DNA of 64,000 bases from Dyella lipolytica. GTDB lineage: Bacteria > Pseudomonadota > Gammaproteobacteria > Xanthomonadales > Rhodanobacteraceae. The translations under genes and the position numbers were made by a program. The stretch lies in NCBI RefSeq assembly GCF_030160075.1, contig NZ_BSNQ01000003.1, forward strand, positions 186,001 through 250,000. Reading direction: 5' to 3'. How positions within the stretch are numbered: the stretch's first letter is position 1; every line of letters begins with the position of its first letter. Of the stretch, positions 48,421 to 57,296 are shown piece by piece. A model generated the notes under the pieces. The model did no database searches. It worked only from the letters and a program-made list of their open reading frames with translations, and was not told the origin of the DNA.

Positions 48421-48887
48421 GGCGACGGCTTGTCCTGGTTGACGGTCTCATCGATGTGCTTGCCCGAATGCGCCTTGGCCATCGCGTCTTTCAGTTCTTT
48501 CGGCATATAGGTTTCATCATGCTTGGCCAGAACTTCGGTCGCGACGAAACGCGCGCCGTCCATGTGGCCGGTCGCGATCACGGATTGGTTCTCGCGAAAC
48601 AGGTCGGGCAGGATGCCGTTGTATTCGACCGGCATATCGCCGCTGGCATCGACCACCGTAAACGTGACCTTGAGCGAATCGTTGCTGCGCTGGATCGATC
48701 CCGCTTTCACCATGCCGCCGAGGCGGAACGTTTTGTAGCGCGCCGCTTCGCCACCTTGCACCTGGGACGGCGTAAACAGGTAGTTCATGTTCTGCTGCAG
48801 CGCGTACACCACGAGTGCCGACGCCACGATAACGGCAGCGAGCACGGCGATGATGATGGTGAGTCGGCGTTGGCGCGTGGGGTTCAT
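48417..48887 (-). CDS. ccmE: Periplasmic haem chaperone CcmE
   Basis: Carries haem from CcmC to CcmF through a covalent histidine bond. The 156 residues have an N-terminal anchor (about 9-29, [24 protein letters not shown]), an OB-fold body ([38 protein letters not shown]) and the haem-binding histidine in [11 protein letters not shown] (about residue 126). The start is the ATG at 48887; the frame upstream is shadow. Confidence 0.96.
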   Translation of the reverse strand: MNPTRQRRLTIIIAVLAAVIVASALVVYALQQNMNYLFTPSQVQGGEAARYKTFRLGGMVKAGSIQRSNDSLKVTFTVVDASGDMPVEYNGILPDLFRENQSVIATGHMDGARFVATEVLAKHDETYMPKELKDAMAKAHSGKHIDETVNQDKPSP

Positions 48888-48913
48888 AAGGGATAGGTGC
48901 TTTGAAATCGCGC

Positions 48914-49126
48914 TTAAGTTGCGGCTGTGGAGTTTCGGCTTGCGCGGTCTTTGCGTGCGTCCTGCCGCGCCATTCTTGCGCGCAATTCGCGCAGCACACG
49001 GCGGCGGCGAAACTGCGGCGCCAGCCAGTCGATCAGCAGCACAATGAAGAACACGCCATAGGCAGGCCATACATAGGCGGCGTAACCACCCATGGCAAAA
49101 AACGATTGCAGTGAGGCGACGCTCAT
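48914..49126 (-). CDS. ccmD: Haem exporter protein CcmD
   Basis: A 70-residue single-span protein that holds CcmE to the CcmC complex. The membrane segment (about residues 13-33, [23 protein letters not shown]) is followed by a very basic tail ([22 protein letters not shown]), as in the family. The ATG overlaps the ccmC stop by four bases. It is small but unmistakable by position and pattern. Confidence 0.92.
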   Translation of the reverse strand: MSVASLQSFFAMGGYAAYVWPAYGVFFIVLLIDWLAPQFRRRRVLRELRARMARQDARKDRASRNSTAAT

Positions 49127-49881
49127 CGGGCCACCTCGTTCTCGGCAATGTGACGCACCCAGTCCTTGCCGCTTTCCAGCGCCAGCAGATCGGTGCGCGT
49201 GCGGCCGAACAGGCTGGCGACGTAATAGCACTTGGTGGCGGCCATCATGGTCAGCAGCGGCCAGATCATCGACGGCGCAATCGACGACGGCCCGAGTAGA
49301 CGGATGGTGGAACCCTGGTGCAAGGTGTTCCACCAGTTCACCGAGAAATGCACGATCGGTACGTTGACGATGCCGATCAGCGCAAGAAACGCAGCGGTGC
49401 GCGCACCCTGACGGCGATCCTCGAAAGAGTGGTACAGGCCGATCACGCCCAGGTAAAGGAACAGCAGTACCAGTTCCGAGGTGAGTCGCGCATCCCACGT
49501 CCACCACGTGCCCCACATGCGCTCGCCCCACAGCGAACCGGTGACGAGGGTGATGAAGGTAAACGAAGCGCCGATCGGCGCGGAGGCCATCGCCACCACT
49601 TCAGCCAGCTTGATGCGCCAGACCAGCGCGATGAAGGCCGCGATGCCCATCACCCCGTAAATAAACAGACTCATCCAGGCACAGGGCACGTGGATGAAGA
49701 TGATGCGGTAGTCATCGCCTTGCTGGTAATCCGGCGGCGCCAGCACCAGGCCGCCATAGAGTGCGGCGACGCCGAGGATCAATGCGAGCGCGATCGCCCA
49801 CGGCCGCAGTTTGCCCGCAAAGCCGTAGAACACCGGCGGCGAACTGAGTTTGTGCAACCACAAAGGGATCCAGTTGGCCAT
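49123..49881 (-). CDS. ccmC: Haem-handling protein CcmC
   Basis: Presents haem to CcmE. The 252 residues have six membrane segments and the WWD motif [22 protein letters not shown], with two conserved histidines in [11 protein letters not shown] and [14 protein letters not shown]. The start at 49881 aligns with the family N-terminus; it lies two bases after the ccmB stop. Confidence 0.96.
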   Translation of the reverse strand: MANWIPLWLHKLSSPPVFYGFAGKLRPWAIALALILGVAALYGGLVLAPPDYQQGDDYRIIFIHVPCAWMSLFIYGVMGIAAFIALVWRIKLAEVVAMASAPIGASFTFITLVTGSLWGERMWGTWWTWDARLTSELVLLFLYLGVIGLYHSFEDRRQGARTAAFLALIGIVNVPIVHFSVNWWNTLHQGSTIRLLGPSSIAPSMIWPLLTMMAATKCYYVASLFGRTRTDLLALESGKDWVRHIAENEVAR

Positions 49882-49883
49882 AG

Positions 49884-50579
49884 CTATGAATCCAGCGCGA
49901 TACGGAGCGCCGCTGCGCAAGCCAGAGGGGCAAGCACAACGGCCATGACGAGCGCTGCGCCTAACCATGCGATGGGGGCGATCCAAGGCAGCCCCTCTTG
50001 GGCGGCTGCCAAGGCCCCGGCGGCGAAGATCACCACCGGCACGCACAGCGGCAGCAGCATCAAGGCGAGGAGCATACCAGAGCGCCGCGTACCGGCCGTG
50101 AGCGCCACTAACACGCCGCCCACGAGACTCAGCAGAGGGGTCGCCAGCAGCAGGGCGAGCAACAACACCGGAATGACGGGAGATGGCAGGTGCAGCATGC
50201 CCGCGAGCAACGGGGCGATCACGATCAGCGGCACGGCCGTCGCCAGCCAGTGCGCAAGAATCTTCATACCCAGCATCAACGCCAGCGGTTGCGGAGCGAG
50301 CATCAGTTGTTCCAGCGAACCGTCCTCGATATCGCTGCGGAACATCGCGTCCAGCGCCAGCAACATCGCCAGCAGCATGGTGACCAGCACTACGCCGCCG
50401 GCGATCCGTCGCAGCAAGGCGTCTTCCGGACCCAGCGCGAAGGGAAACAGCGAGGTGACGATCAAGGCGTACAGCACCGGCAGCACCATGTCGCCGCGCT
50501 GGCGCCAGGCCAGCGTGAGGTCGCGGCGCAGCACGGCCATGCAGGCGTGGCCGAGACCGGGTCGGCGCGCGTCAGTCAT
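49884..50579 (-). CDS. ccmB: Haem exporter permease CcmB
   Basis: Membrane subunit of the CcmAB ABC transporter that releases holo-CcmE. The 231 residues have six membrane segments with RRDLTLAWRQRGDMVLPVLYAL at the start, FRSDIEDGSLEQLMLAPQPL and the long hydrophobic C-terminal half. The ATG overlaps the ccmA stop by eight bases. Confidence 0.95.
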   Translation of the reverse strand: MTDARRPGLGHACMAVLRRDLTLAWRQRGDMVLPVLYALIVTSLFPFALGPEDALLRRIAGGVVLVTMLLAMLLALDAMFRSDIEDGSLEQLMLAPQPLALMLGMKILAHWLATAVPLIVIAPLLAGMLHLPSPVIPVLLLALLLATPLLSLVGGVLVALTAGTRRSGMLLALMLLPLCVPVVIFAAGALAAAQEGLPWIAPIAWLGAALVMAVVLAPLACAAALRIALDS

Positions 50580-51216
50580 GCAGGCGGATTCGCTGCGGTT
50601 CGCCGCCGTGGAATTGCACGGCGCCATGGCTGGTGACCAGGGCAGCGCCGCCGTGCGCGATATGCGCTTCCAGCAGTCCGTTGACCAGTTCGATGCCAGT
50701 ACGGTCCAGGTTGGCGTAGGGCTCATCCAGCAGCCACAACGCGGCAGGGATCAGCAGCAAGCGTGCGAGCGCGACGCGTTTCTTCTGGCCGGCGGAGAGT
50801 TTGCGCACCGGCTCGTTTTCAAAGCCGGCGAGACCGACTCGCGCCAGCGCATCGTCCACCTGGCTGTGTTCGCGGCTGCCGTGCAGGCCGATGGCGAAGC
50901 GCAGATTTTCGCGCGGGCTCAATTCGGACTTGAGCCCCAATTGATGACCGAGGAACACCACCTCGCCGCTGCAACGGTCCCAGCTCAGCGGTTCGCCGCG
51001 CCAGAGCAACTCGCCTTCCTCGGGGCGCAGCAAACCGGTAAGGATGCGCATCAAGGTCGTTTTGCCGCTGCCGTTGTCACCTTCGATCAGGGTCAGCTCA
51101 CCGGCGTCGAGACGGAAATCCAGCGGGCCGAACACGGGTTCGTCCTGGCGATGGAAACTCAGTGCCCGAGCTTCGAGCAAGGGCGTGGCTGGCGTGGCAG
51201 GAGTCATTGCCGGCAT
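50572..51216 (-). CDS. ccmA: Haem exporter ATP-binding protein CcmA
   Basis: ABC ATPase powering the CcmAB complex. The 214 residues carry Walker A EGDNGSGKTTLMRIL, Q-loop FLGHQLGLKSELS, signature LSAGQKKRVALARL, Walker B LWLLDEPYANLD and a switch His in LVTSHG. Two in-frame ATGs nine bases apart (51216 and 51207) are possible starts, and neither has a strong binding site. It is the first gene of the nine-gene ccm operon. Confidence 0.95.
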   Translation of the reverse strand: MPAMTPATPATPLLEARALSFHRQDEPVFGPLDFRLDAGELTLIEGDNGSGKTTLMRILTGLLRPEEGELLWRGEPLSWDRCSGEVVFLGHQLGLKSELSPRENLRFAIGLHGSREHSQVDDALARVGLAGFENEPVRKLSAGQKKRVALARLLLIPAALWLLDEPYANLDRTGIELVNGLLEAHIAHGGAALVTSHGAVQFHGGEPQRIRLHD

Positions 51217-51227
51217 TGTCGGAATGC

Positions 51228-51662
51228 TTATCCAGCTTGTCCATGCGGTGCCCTGTCACTGGTCAGGCGCAGGCGCGCCGCGCCCTTGCCGAGGCCGTGG
51301 ACATAAGCGAACTGCTGGAATTGCTGCGCCAGACGGTCGATATCGTTGAGGTCCGGGCCGACCACGAAAAAGCTGGGCTCCCGCCAATCGACGCCCACCC
51401 CAAGCCCCGGGCGGATGGAAACGGTTCGCGGCAGCTCGCGCAATGCGGCGATCAGATTTTGTTGCGCAGCATGGTTCCGCGCGCGCGGCTGTGCTTGCGA
51501 GCCGGGATTCCAGGCGGTGATGAATGCCCAGCTGCGGTTGCCGATCAGTGCGAGCAATGGCGCCGGCAGCGCAGCATCGACATGGATGGAAGCCCAGCCG
51601 CCCGGTGCAAGACGCACCCGGTAATCGGTGGTCCGATAAACGGTAAGCAGCGCGTTATCCAT
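51228..51662 (-). CDS. DUF3293 domain-containing protein
   Basis: A 144-residue protein with the DUF3293 pattern SWAFITAWNPGSQAQPRARNHAAQQNLIAALR, then SIRPGLGVGVDWREPSFFVVGPDLNDIDRLAQQFQQFAYVHG. Its function is unknown. The ATG lies inside the last codons of kmo (about eight bases of overlap), so the two are translated together. The gene ends just before ccmA. Confidence 0.88.
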   Translation of the reverse strand: MDNALLTVYRTTDYRVRLAPGGWASIHVDAALPAPLLALIGNRSWAFITAWNPGSQAQPRARNHAAQQNLIAALRELPRTVSIRPGLGVGVDWREPSFFVVGPDLNDIDRLAQQFQQFAYVHGLGKGAARLRLTSDRAPHGQAG

Positions 51663-53025
51663 GGCGCAACTTCGGCAGCGGCGGCAGGGTGGCTTCCAGC
51701 GCGGTGATGGCGGCATCCAGCTGCACGTCGTTCGCGCTGGTCGAACCGCGCAGCAATTGTTCCAGCAGTTGATCCTGCGCACGACCGCGTTCGTAGACGT
51801 AAGCGTAGGGCAGGTGCGTAAAGGTGACCATGCGATAGCGTGCCATGAAGTGCTTCGGTGCGCGCTCGGCGAGCCGTGCACCCAGTTCGCGCTTGGCCAG
51901 ATAGTGCGGGTCGGCCACCGAATCGCGCATTTCGATGTAGTTCTCCAGCGCCATCGCCGCGATGGCGTTGGCGTTCGGCTGGCGGATGCGCTGGAACTCG
52001 GCGAAGGCATCGGCCGTGTCGCGCCGGGATTCGGCGAGCAGGTCGGCCAAGACCACCGTGTCTTCAAAACCGCAATTCATGCCTTGACCATGAAAGGGCA
52101 CGATGGCATGTGCGGCATCGCCGATCAGCAAGGCGCGGCCGTCGATGTGCCAGCGATCCAGATAAAGCGTCGACAGCGTGCCCACGGGATGGCTGTCGTA
52201 GTCCTCGGCGAAATGAGGGATCAGCGGCAGTAGATCGGGAAAGTCTTCGCGGAAAAACGCGCCGGCTGCGCGGGAGTCGGGCAGGGTGTCGAAGCTGGGA
52301 TGCGGTCCGTGCGCCGGCAGGAACAGGGTGACGGTGAAGCTACCTTCGGTGTTCGGCAACGCGATGCACATATAGCCGCCACGCGGCCAAATATGCAGCG
52401 CGTGCGGTTCGATCGCGAAACGTTCGGCGCCGGTGGCGGGCGGAATTTCCAGTTCCTTGTAGCCGTGGCCCAAGGGTTCGACGCGTGCGCCGAGCGGTTG
52501 GTAATCGTCCATCGCGGCACGCAAAGCCGAGCCTGCACCGTCGGCTCCGATCAGCACGGATGCATCGTGGCTGCGCTGCGTGCCGCTTTCGTCGGCAAGC
52601 ACGATGCGCTTCGCATCGAGATCGGCTGAAACCAGCGACTGACCAAAATGCAGTGTCACTCCTGCGGCTTCTGCCGCGTCGAGTAGCAACATGTTCAATC
52701 CGCCGCGCGACACCGACCAGATCACTTCGCTGTCGTCGACGCCGTAGCGCTGTAGACCGGAGGCACCCTCGAGCGGATGCACCATGCGGCCGCGCATCAT
52801 GACGGCTCGCTCCAGTACATCCTCGGCCAAGCCTGCGGTGCGCAGTGCCTGCAGGCCACGCTCGGCCAGCGCGAGATTGATCGAACGGCCGCCGACAAAG
52901 CCGGCGCGCCGCGGATCGGGGCGCTTTTCGAAAACCTCTACGGCAAATCCGCGCCTAGCCAGCAATTGGGCGAGCAGGGCGCCGACCAAGCCGCCGCCGA
53001 TCAGGGTGATACGTTGCCGTGTCAT
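51655..53025 (-). CDS. kmo: Kynurenine 3-monooxygenase
   Basis: FAD-dependent hydroxylase of tryptophan catabolism, turning kynurenine into 3-hydroxykynurenine on the way to quinolinate or alpha-keto acids. The 456 residues have the Rossmann motif ITLIGGGLVGALLAQLLARR, RAGFVGGRSINLALAERG, the DG motif LIGADGAGSALR, GDAAHAIVPFHGQGMNCGFED and a C-terminal membrane-like helix region. The ATG at 53025 is preferred over the upstream extension. No other kyn genes lie in the window. It overlaps the downstream DUF3293 gene. Confidence 0.93.
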   Translation of the reverse strand: MTRQRITLIGGGLVGALLAQLLARRGFAVEVFEKRPDPRRAGFVGGRSINLALAERGLQALRTAGLAEDVLERAVMMRGRMVHPLEGASGLQRYGVDDSEVIWSVSRGGLNMLLLDAAEAAGVTLHFGQSLVSADLDAKRIVLADESGTQRSHDASVLIGADGAGSALRAAMDDYQPLGARVEPLGHGYKELEIPPATGAERFAIEPHALHIWPRGGYMCIALPNTEGSFTVTLFLPAHGPHPSFDTLPDSRAAGAFFREDFPDLLPLIPHFAEDYDSHPVGTLSTLYLDRWHIDGRALLIGDAAHAIVPFHGQGMNCGFEDTVVLADLLAESRRDTADAFAEFQRIRQPNANAIAAMALENYIEMRDSVADPHYLAKRELGARLAERAPKHFMARYRMVTFTHLPYAYVYERGRAQDQLLEQLLRGSTSANDVQLDAAITALEATLPPLPKLRHG

Positions 53026-53088
53026 GCCGCGTTCCGTGGAAGAGAGCAGCCCACTCTTCCGCAAGTGAGCGTTTCCTGCAAGCAGGGC

Positions 53089-53850
53089 TCAGAAGCTCAT
53101 GAAATAGCCGCCATTCACCGGCAAGTTCGCGCCGGTGATGTAGCTGGCATCGTCCGCCGTGAGAAAAACCACTGCACGCGCGATATCGGCAGGCGTGCCA
53201 AGTCGTCCCACGGGAATGTCGGAAATGATTTGCTGGCGGATTTCATGGGGTACTGCCGCGACCATCGGCGTATCGCAATAGCCAGGAGATACCGTGTTGA
53301 CCGTTACGCCCTTGCGTGCCGTCTCGCGCGCCAGCGCCATGCTGAAACCGTGCACACCGGCTTTCGCGGCGGAATAGTTGGTTTGCCCGAACTGGCCGGT
53401 CTGGCCGTTTACCGAGCTCAAGTTGACGATGCGACCGAAGCTGCGCGCCGTCATACCCTCGACCACGTGCCGGCACATGTTGAACACGCCGTCGAGATTG
53501 ACTCGCATGAGCTCGTGCCATTGTTGCGGATCCATCTTGCGCAGGCTGGTGTCGCGGGTGATGCCGGCGGCGTTGACCAGGATGTCGGCGCGACCAGCGC
53601 TACGCTCGATGTGCTCGATCAGGCTGCCGCAGGCCTTGAAGTCGCTGACATCGCAGGGTTCGAAGCGGATGGCGCCGTTGTAGGCGGACATCTGCTCGCG
53701 GAACGCCTCGATGCGCTCGCCACGGGTGGCCAAATCGACAGCAATCACTTGTTTACCGGCTTCAGCCAGCCGCAGGCAGATTTCCGTGCCGATGCCGCCG
53801 ATGCCACCGGTCACAATGGCGACGCGAGCGGTGGAAGTTGACGAAGTCAT
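53089..53850 (-). CDS. phaB: Acetoacetyl-CoA reductase (polyhydroxyalkanoate pathway)
   Basis: Short-chain dehydrogenase making (R)-3-hydroxybutyryl-CoA. The 253 residues show the NADP motif IVTGGIGGIGTEICLRLAEAG, NAAGITRDTSLRKMDPQQW (typical of PhaB), the catalytic S-Y-K set in NLSSVNGQTGQFGQTNYSAAKAG, and the C-terminal SYITGANLPVNGGYFMS. It lies downstream of the PHA repressor gene phaR, which supports the PHA role over FabG. No PHA synthase is in this window. Confidence 0.93.
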   Translation of the reverse strand: MTSSTSTARVAIVTGGIGGIGTEICLRLAEAGKQVIAVDLATRGERIEAFREQMSAYNGAIRFEPCDVSDFKACGSLIEHIERSAGRADILVNAAGITRDTSLRKMDPQQWHELMRVNLDGVFNMCRHVVEGMTARSFGRIVNLSSVNGQTGQFGQTNYSAAKAGVHGFSMALARETARKGVTVNTVSPGYCDTPMVAAVPHEIRQQIISDIPVGRLGTPADIARAVVFLTADDASYITGANLPVNGGYFMSF

Positions 53851-53870
53851 TACATATTTCCTTCAGCGCA

Positions 53871-53900
53871 TGCCGCGCGGCAGCACGTGCTGTGCTGCAG
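53871..53900. promoter_or_regulatory. GCA/TGC-rich palindromic region upstream of phaB
   Basis: The 71-base gap before phaB contains the perfect 12-bp palindrome CAGCACGTGCTG (53881-53892), flanked by GCCGCGCGGC and by TGCTGCAGC. It is a candidate PhaR operator because the repressor gene is adjacent; published PhaR sites are TGC/GCA-rich. Confidence 0.4.
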
Positions 53901-53921
53901 CGGGAAGCGGACCATCGCAGA

Positions 53922-54437
53922 TCAACCCGGCTTCTTGGTGCCGGTGCCGGTGCGACCAGCCTGGCCTTGCGTCGCAGTCGTAGGCTGGGTCTGAGAGGCG
54001 GCATCGAGGAAGCCGCGCTGCATCGACTTCCAGGCATCCATGTTGCGCTCCGTCAGCTCGTTCAACATCGACCACGGGGTTTGCCCCATCAGGCTGTTGA
54101 GTTGGCTGCGGAACTGCTGCTGCTGGTCGAGGAAGACTTGCAGGCTGCGCTCCAGGTACGGCCCCATGAATCCTTGCAGGGAGTCGCCGTAGAAACGGAT
54201 GATCTGGCTCAGCAGCTGGGGCGACAGCATCGGCTGCCCTTTCTCCTCGTGCTCGGAGATGATCTGCAGCAGCACGGAGCGGGTCAGGTCCTCGCCGGAC
54301 TTGGCGTCGCGGACCTCGAAATGTTCGCCATCCAGAACCAGCTGACGGACCTCTTCCAGCGTGATGTAGCTGGAGATTTCCGTGTCATAGAGCCGACGGT
54401 TCGGGTACTTCTTGATAATGCGATTAGTTTGTGCCAT
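53922..54437 (-). CDS. phaR: Polyhydroxyalkanoate synthesis repressor
   Basis: DNA- and PHB-binding repressor of phasin and PHA genes. The 171 residues have the N-terminal DNA-binding domain RIIKKYPNRRLYDTEISSYITLEEVRQLV and the PHB accumulation regulatory domain (ISEHEEKGQPMLSPQLLSQIIRFYGDSLQGFMGPYLERSLQVF). A Gln/Thr/Gly-rich tail follows. The ATG at 54437 gives MAQTNRIIKKYPNRRLYD; an upstream TG-start adds only three residues. It reads toward phaB. Confidence 0.94.
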   Translation of the reverse strand: MAQTNRIIKKYPNRRLYDTEISSYITLEEVRQLVLDGEHFEVRDAKSGEDLTRSVLLQIISEHEEKGQPMLSPQLLSQIIRFYGDSLQGFMGPYLERSLQVFLDQQQQFRSQLNSLMGQTPWSMLNELTERNMDAWKSMQRGFLDAASQTQPTTATQGQAGRTGTGTKKPG

Positions 54438-54492
54438 GCGACACAAGCTAGCAGAAGGTATTGCGCCGCACCAGCCGGTGTTCAGCTTTTAT

Positions 54493-54512
54493 GCTGCACC
54501 CGAGGGTGCAGC
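54493..54512. promoter_or_regulatory. Inverted repeat upstream of phaR
   Basis: Perfect 9-bp inverted repeat GCTGCACCC/GGGTGCAGC with a 2-base centre, 56 bases before the phaR start. It lies between the emrB-like stop and phaR. The TGCA-rich arms resemble those before phaB, suggesting autoregulation by PhaR, though it could also be a transcript-end hairpin for the gene upstream. Confidence 0.45.
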
Positions 54513-54524
54513 AAAGCATGTAGG

Positions 54525-56078
54525 TCAATGCCCCATGGCCCCGCCGGCGCTCCCGAACGGTGGCCGCGAGAACCAGATGAAAGGGATCAGCATCACGAAC
54601 AGGATGGCGCACAGGTAGAAAATGTCGTTCACCGCCAGGGTGAGGCCTTCGCGGCCAACGATCTGGTCGATAAGCCCCAGCCGCTGGCTGGCGCTGAGGC
54701 TTGTATGCGATAGCTGCTGTATGTATTGCGTAGCGGCTGGCTGGCCGGGGCTTACGTATTCGGTCAGCGTCGCGTGGTGATAGATCCCGCGATGCTGCCA
54801 GAGCGTTACCGTCACCGCCGTCGAGACGCTGGAACCCAGCGTACGGAAGAAATTGGAAAGCCCCGACGCGCTGGCAATTTCCGACGCCGGCAGACCGGAC
54901 AGATAGATCTGGTTGAGCGGAATGAAGAAGCATGGGATCGCCATGCCCATCACGAAGCGCGGCACCACCAGCGCAGCGAAGGACGCGGCACTGTCGAAGG
55001 TGGAGAACCAGTAGGACGTGAGCGCGAACACGATGAAGGCAAAGGTCACCACCATGCGCAGATCGAGCCTATGCATGTTGCGGCCAAGGATCGGCGCAAG
55101 CAGGAACGCCAGGACGCCCACCGGCGCACTGGCCAGGCCGGCCCAGGTGGCGGTGTAGCCCAGCGTGGTCTGCAACCACAGCGGAAACACCACGTTGATA
55201 CCGAAGAAGGCAAACATGCCCAGCGACAGGCTGATCACGCCCACCGTGAAATTGCGCTGCTTGAACAGCGTGAGGTCGACCACCGGGTGCTTGGCATGGA
55301 TTTCCCACACCACCAGGAAGGTCAGACAGATCAGCGCGGTGATGCCCAGCGTGGTGATTAAAGGTGAAGCAAACCAGTCGTGATCGTTGCCGTTGTCCAG
55401 CATGAACTGCAGACAGCCGACACCCGCTACTAGCAGGATCAGACCGACCGCATCGATCGGTGCCTTGAAGGTCTTGGTCTCGCGCTTGTGCAGCAAGGTC
55501 CAGGTGATGACGCCGGCCATGATGCCGACGGGCAGGTTGATGTAGAAAATCCACGGCCAGGAAAAGTTGTCCGTAAGCCAGCCGCCGAGAATCGGTCCGA
55601 AAATCGGTGCCACCACCACGGTCATCGCCCATAGCGCCAGCGCGATACCTTGCCGTTCCTTCGGATAACTGGAAAGCAGCAGCGTCAGCGACAGCGCCAC
55701 CATCGGGCCCGAACCCGCGCCCTGCAGCAGTCGGCCGATCACCAGCATCGGCATGCTGGTGGCCATGCCGCACAGCATGGAGAACACCACGAACAGCATC
55801 ACCGACGTGACAAAGGTGCGAACCTCGCCGAAACGTCGCGCGATCCAACCGGTGAGCGGTTGCATGATCGCGCTGGCCAGCGAATAGGAACTGATCGTCC
55901 ACGTGCCTTCGCTGGCGCTGACGCCCAGGCTGCCGGAAATGTGCGGCACCGCTACGTTGACGATCGTCATGTCCAGCACTTCCATGAAGGTGCTGAAGGC
56001 GACGGCGATGGTCAGCAGCACCAGCGGCGTGCCGTGCAGCGGTTTCAAAGGTGCTGCGTTATCGGTAGTGACGGCCAT
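54525..56078 (-). CDS. emrB: DHA2-family multidrug efflux MFS permease (EmrB-like)
   Basis: Inner-membrane proton-drug antiporter of about 14 membrane segments, 517 residues. Motifs are LDMTIVNVAVPHISGSLG (motif D1), GWIARRFGEVRTF (motif A), IGRLLQGAGSGPMVALSLTL (motif B) and GPILGGWLTDNFSWPWIFYINLP (motif C). It is encoded with an EmrA-like adaptor and an outer membrane factor downstream of marR, so it forms a tripartite pump. The drug range is not predictable. Confidence 0.94.
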   Translation of the reverse strand: MAVTTDNAAPLKPLHGTPLVLLTIAVAFSTFMEVLDMTIVNVAVPHISGSLGVSASEGTWTISSYSLASAIMQPLTGWIARRFGEVRTFVTSVMLFVVFSMLCGMATSMPMLVIGRLLQGAGSGPMVALSLTLLLSSYPKERQGIALALWAMTVVVAPIFGPILGGWLTDNFSWPWIFYINLPVGIMAGVITWTLLHKRETKTFKAPIDAVGLILLVAGVGCLQFMLDNGNDHDWFASPLITTLGITALICLTFLVVWEIHAKHPVVDLTLFKQRNFTVGVISLSLGMFAFFGINVVFPLWLQTTLGYTATWAGLASAPVGVLAFLLAPILGRNMHRLDLRMVVTFAFIVFALTSYWFSTFDSAASFAALVVPRFVMGMAIPCFFIPLNQIYLSGLPASEIASASGLSNFFRTLGSSVSTAVTVTLWQHRGIYHHATLTEYVSPGQPAATQYIQQLSHTSLSASQRLGLIDQIVGREGLTLAVNDIFYLCAILFVMLIPFIWFSRPPFGSAGGAMGH

Positions 56079-56099
56079 GACGCGCTCGCTCGGCAGAGA

Positions 56100-57296
56100 T
56101 CAGTTCGAGGACGCACCGAGATTGGCGCGGATGATCTTTTGGGCCTCTACATCGGCCTGCGCGGCGACCTGGTCGTACACCGAAGTCTCCGCGGGCGGCT
56201 GCTGCGCGGCGGCGGCCAGCACCGGTCCCTTGTCGTTGGTGATGTCCACGGTCACGTCGGTGGACAGGCCTACGCGCAACGGATGCTTGTCGAGCTCGTC
56301 ATTGTCGAGTGCGACGCGCACGGGTACGCGCTGCACCACCTTGATCCAGTTGCCGGTGGCGTTCTGCGCCGGCAGCAGCGAGAACACGCTGCCGGTGCCG
56401 GCGCCAAGGCCGATGACTTTGCCGTGATATTCGACGCTGCCACCATAGATGTCCGTGGTGATCTTCACCGGTTGGCCGATGCGGATGTGGCGCAGCTGGT
56501 TTTCCTTGAAGTTCGCATCGATCCACAAGTTGTGCAGCGGAATGATGGTCATCAGCTGTTGGCCTGGTGCGATGCTGCTGCCAAGCTGCACGCTGCGTTG
56601 CGCGACATAACCGGTGACCGGTGCGACGATGGTGTTGCGTTGCGCGGCAACCCAGGCGGCGCGGAAGTTTGCGCGCGCCTGCAACACGGAAGGATTGTTT
56701 GCGATATCGGTGCCTTCGATAGCGGCACGCGAGGCCGATGCTTGTGCCTTGGCGGTGTCCAACGCGGCGCGCGCCTGCGCCACGCTATCGCGCATGTGCT
56801 GCACGACTTCCGGCGATTCGGCTTGCGCGGCAACCAGCGGCAAATGGCGAGTGAGATCGGCCTCGGCCTTGCGCAGATCAACCTGGCGAGCGGCGACCGT
56901 GGCATCGGCGCCATTCACCGAATCAGTCTGCTGACGCACTTCGCGCACCGCTTGCGCTAATGCGCTGCTGGTCTGGCGCAGGCGCACGTCGGCATCGGTG
57001 CCGTCCAGCTTCACCAGCACCTGTCCGGCTTCAACGTGCTGAGTGTCGTCGGCAAGGATAGCTACGACGGTGCCGGGAACCTGCGAAGAAAGCGCCACCT
57101 GGTTGCCGCCGACATACGCGTTGTCGGTGGTTTCGCGGGTGGATAACACGAAGTACCAAAGCAGGAACCAGGTCAGCGCGGCGAGCACGAAGATGGTGGC
57201 CACGATCAGCAGCGCGCGGCTGCGCTTGGCAGGGTCCTTCGCGGCAAGGCCGCTATCGTTGGCGTCCTTGGAGAGGGTGGACTCAGAGGCGCTCAT
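56100..57296 (-). CDS. emrA: EmrA-like membrane fusion protein (HlyD family)
   Basis: Periplasmic adaptor of 398 residues linking the EmrB pump and the outer membrane channel. It has one N-terminal membrane segment (about 28-50), a lipoyl-like half-motif (TTDNAYVGGNQVALSSQVPG), a long alpha-helical hairpin (about 100-205), the second lipoyl half (NTIVAPVTGYVAQRSVQLGSSI) and a beta-barrel with VPVRVALDNDE. The stop is 21 bases before emrB, and the start overlaps the outer membrane factor stop. Confidence 0.94.
   Translation of the reverse strand: MSASESTLSKDANDSGLAAKDPAKRSRALLIVATIFVLAALTWFLLWYFVLSTRETTDNAYVGGNQVALSSQVPGTVVAILADDTQHVEAGQVLVKLDGTDADVRLRQTSSALAQAVREVRQQTDSVNGADATVAARQVDLRKAEADLTRHLPLVAAQAESPEVVQHMRDSVAQARAALDTAKAQASASRAAIEGTDIANNPSVLQARANFRAAWVAAQRNTIVAPVTGYVAQRSVQLGSSIAPGQQLMTIIPLHNLWIDANFKENQLRHIRIGQPVKITTDIYGGSVEYHGKVIGLGAGTGSVFSLLPAQNATGNWIKVVQRVPVRVALDNDELDKHPLRVGLSTDVTVDITNDKGPVLAAAAQQPPAETSVYDQVAAQADVEAQKIIRANLGASSN

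Noticed and set aside
49318-51306. A 662-codon rightward open frame over the ccm region
   Set aside because: It is antisense to ccmA, ccmB and ccmC, all of which have clear family motifs; its translation is low-complexity (Arg, Ser, Gln, Ala), typical of a GC-rich shadow frame.
54448-54933. Leftward 161-codon frame overlapping the emrB-like gene
   Set aside because: Out-of-frame shadow of the permease C-terminus that continues into the phaR promoter region.
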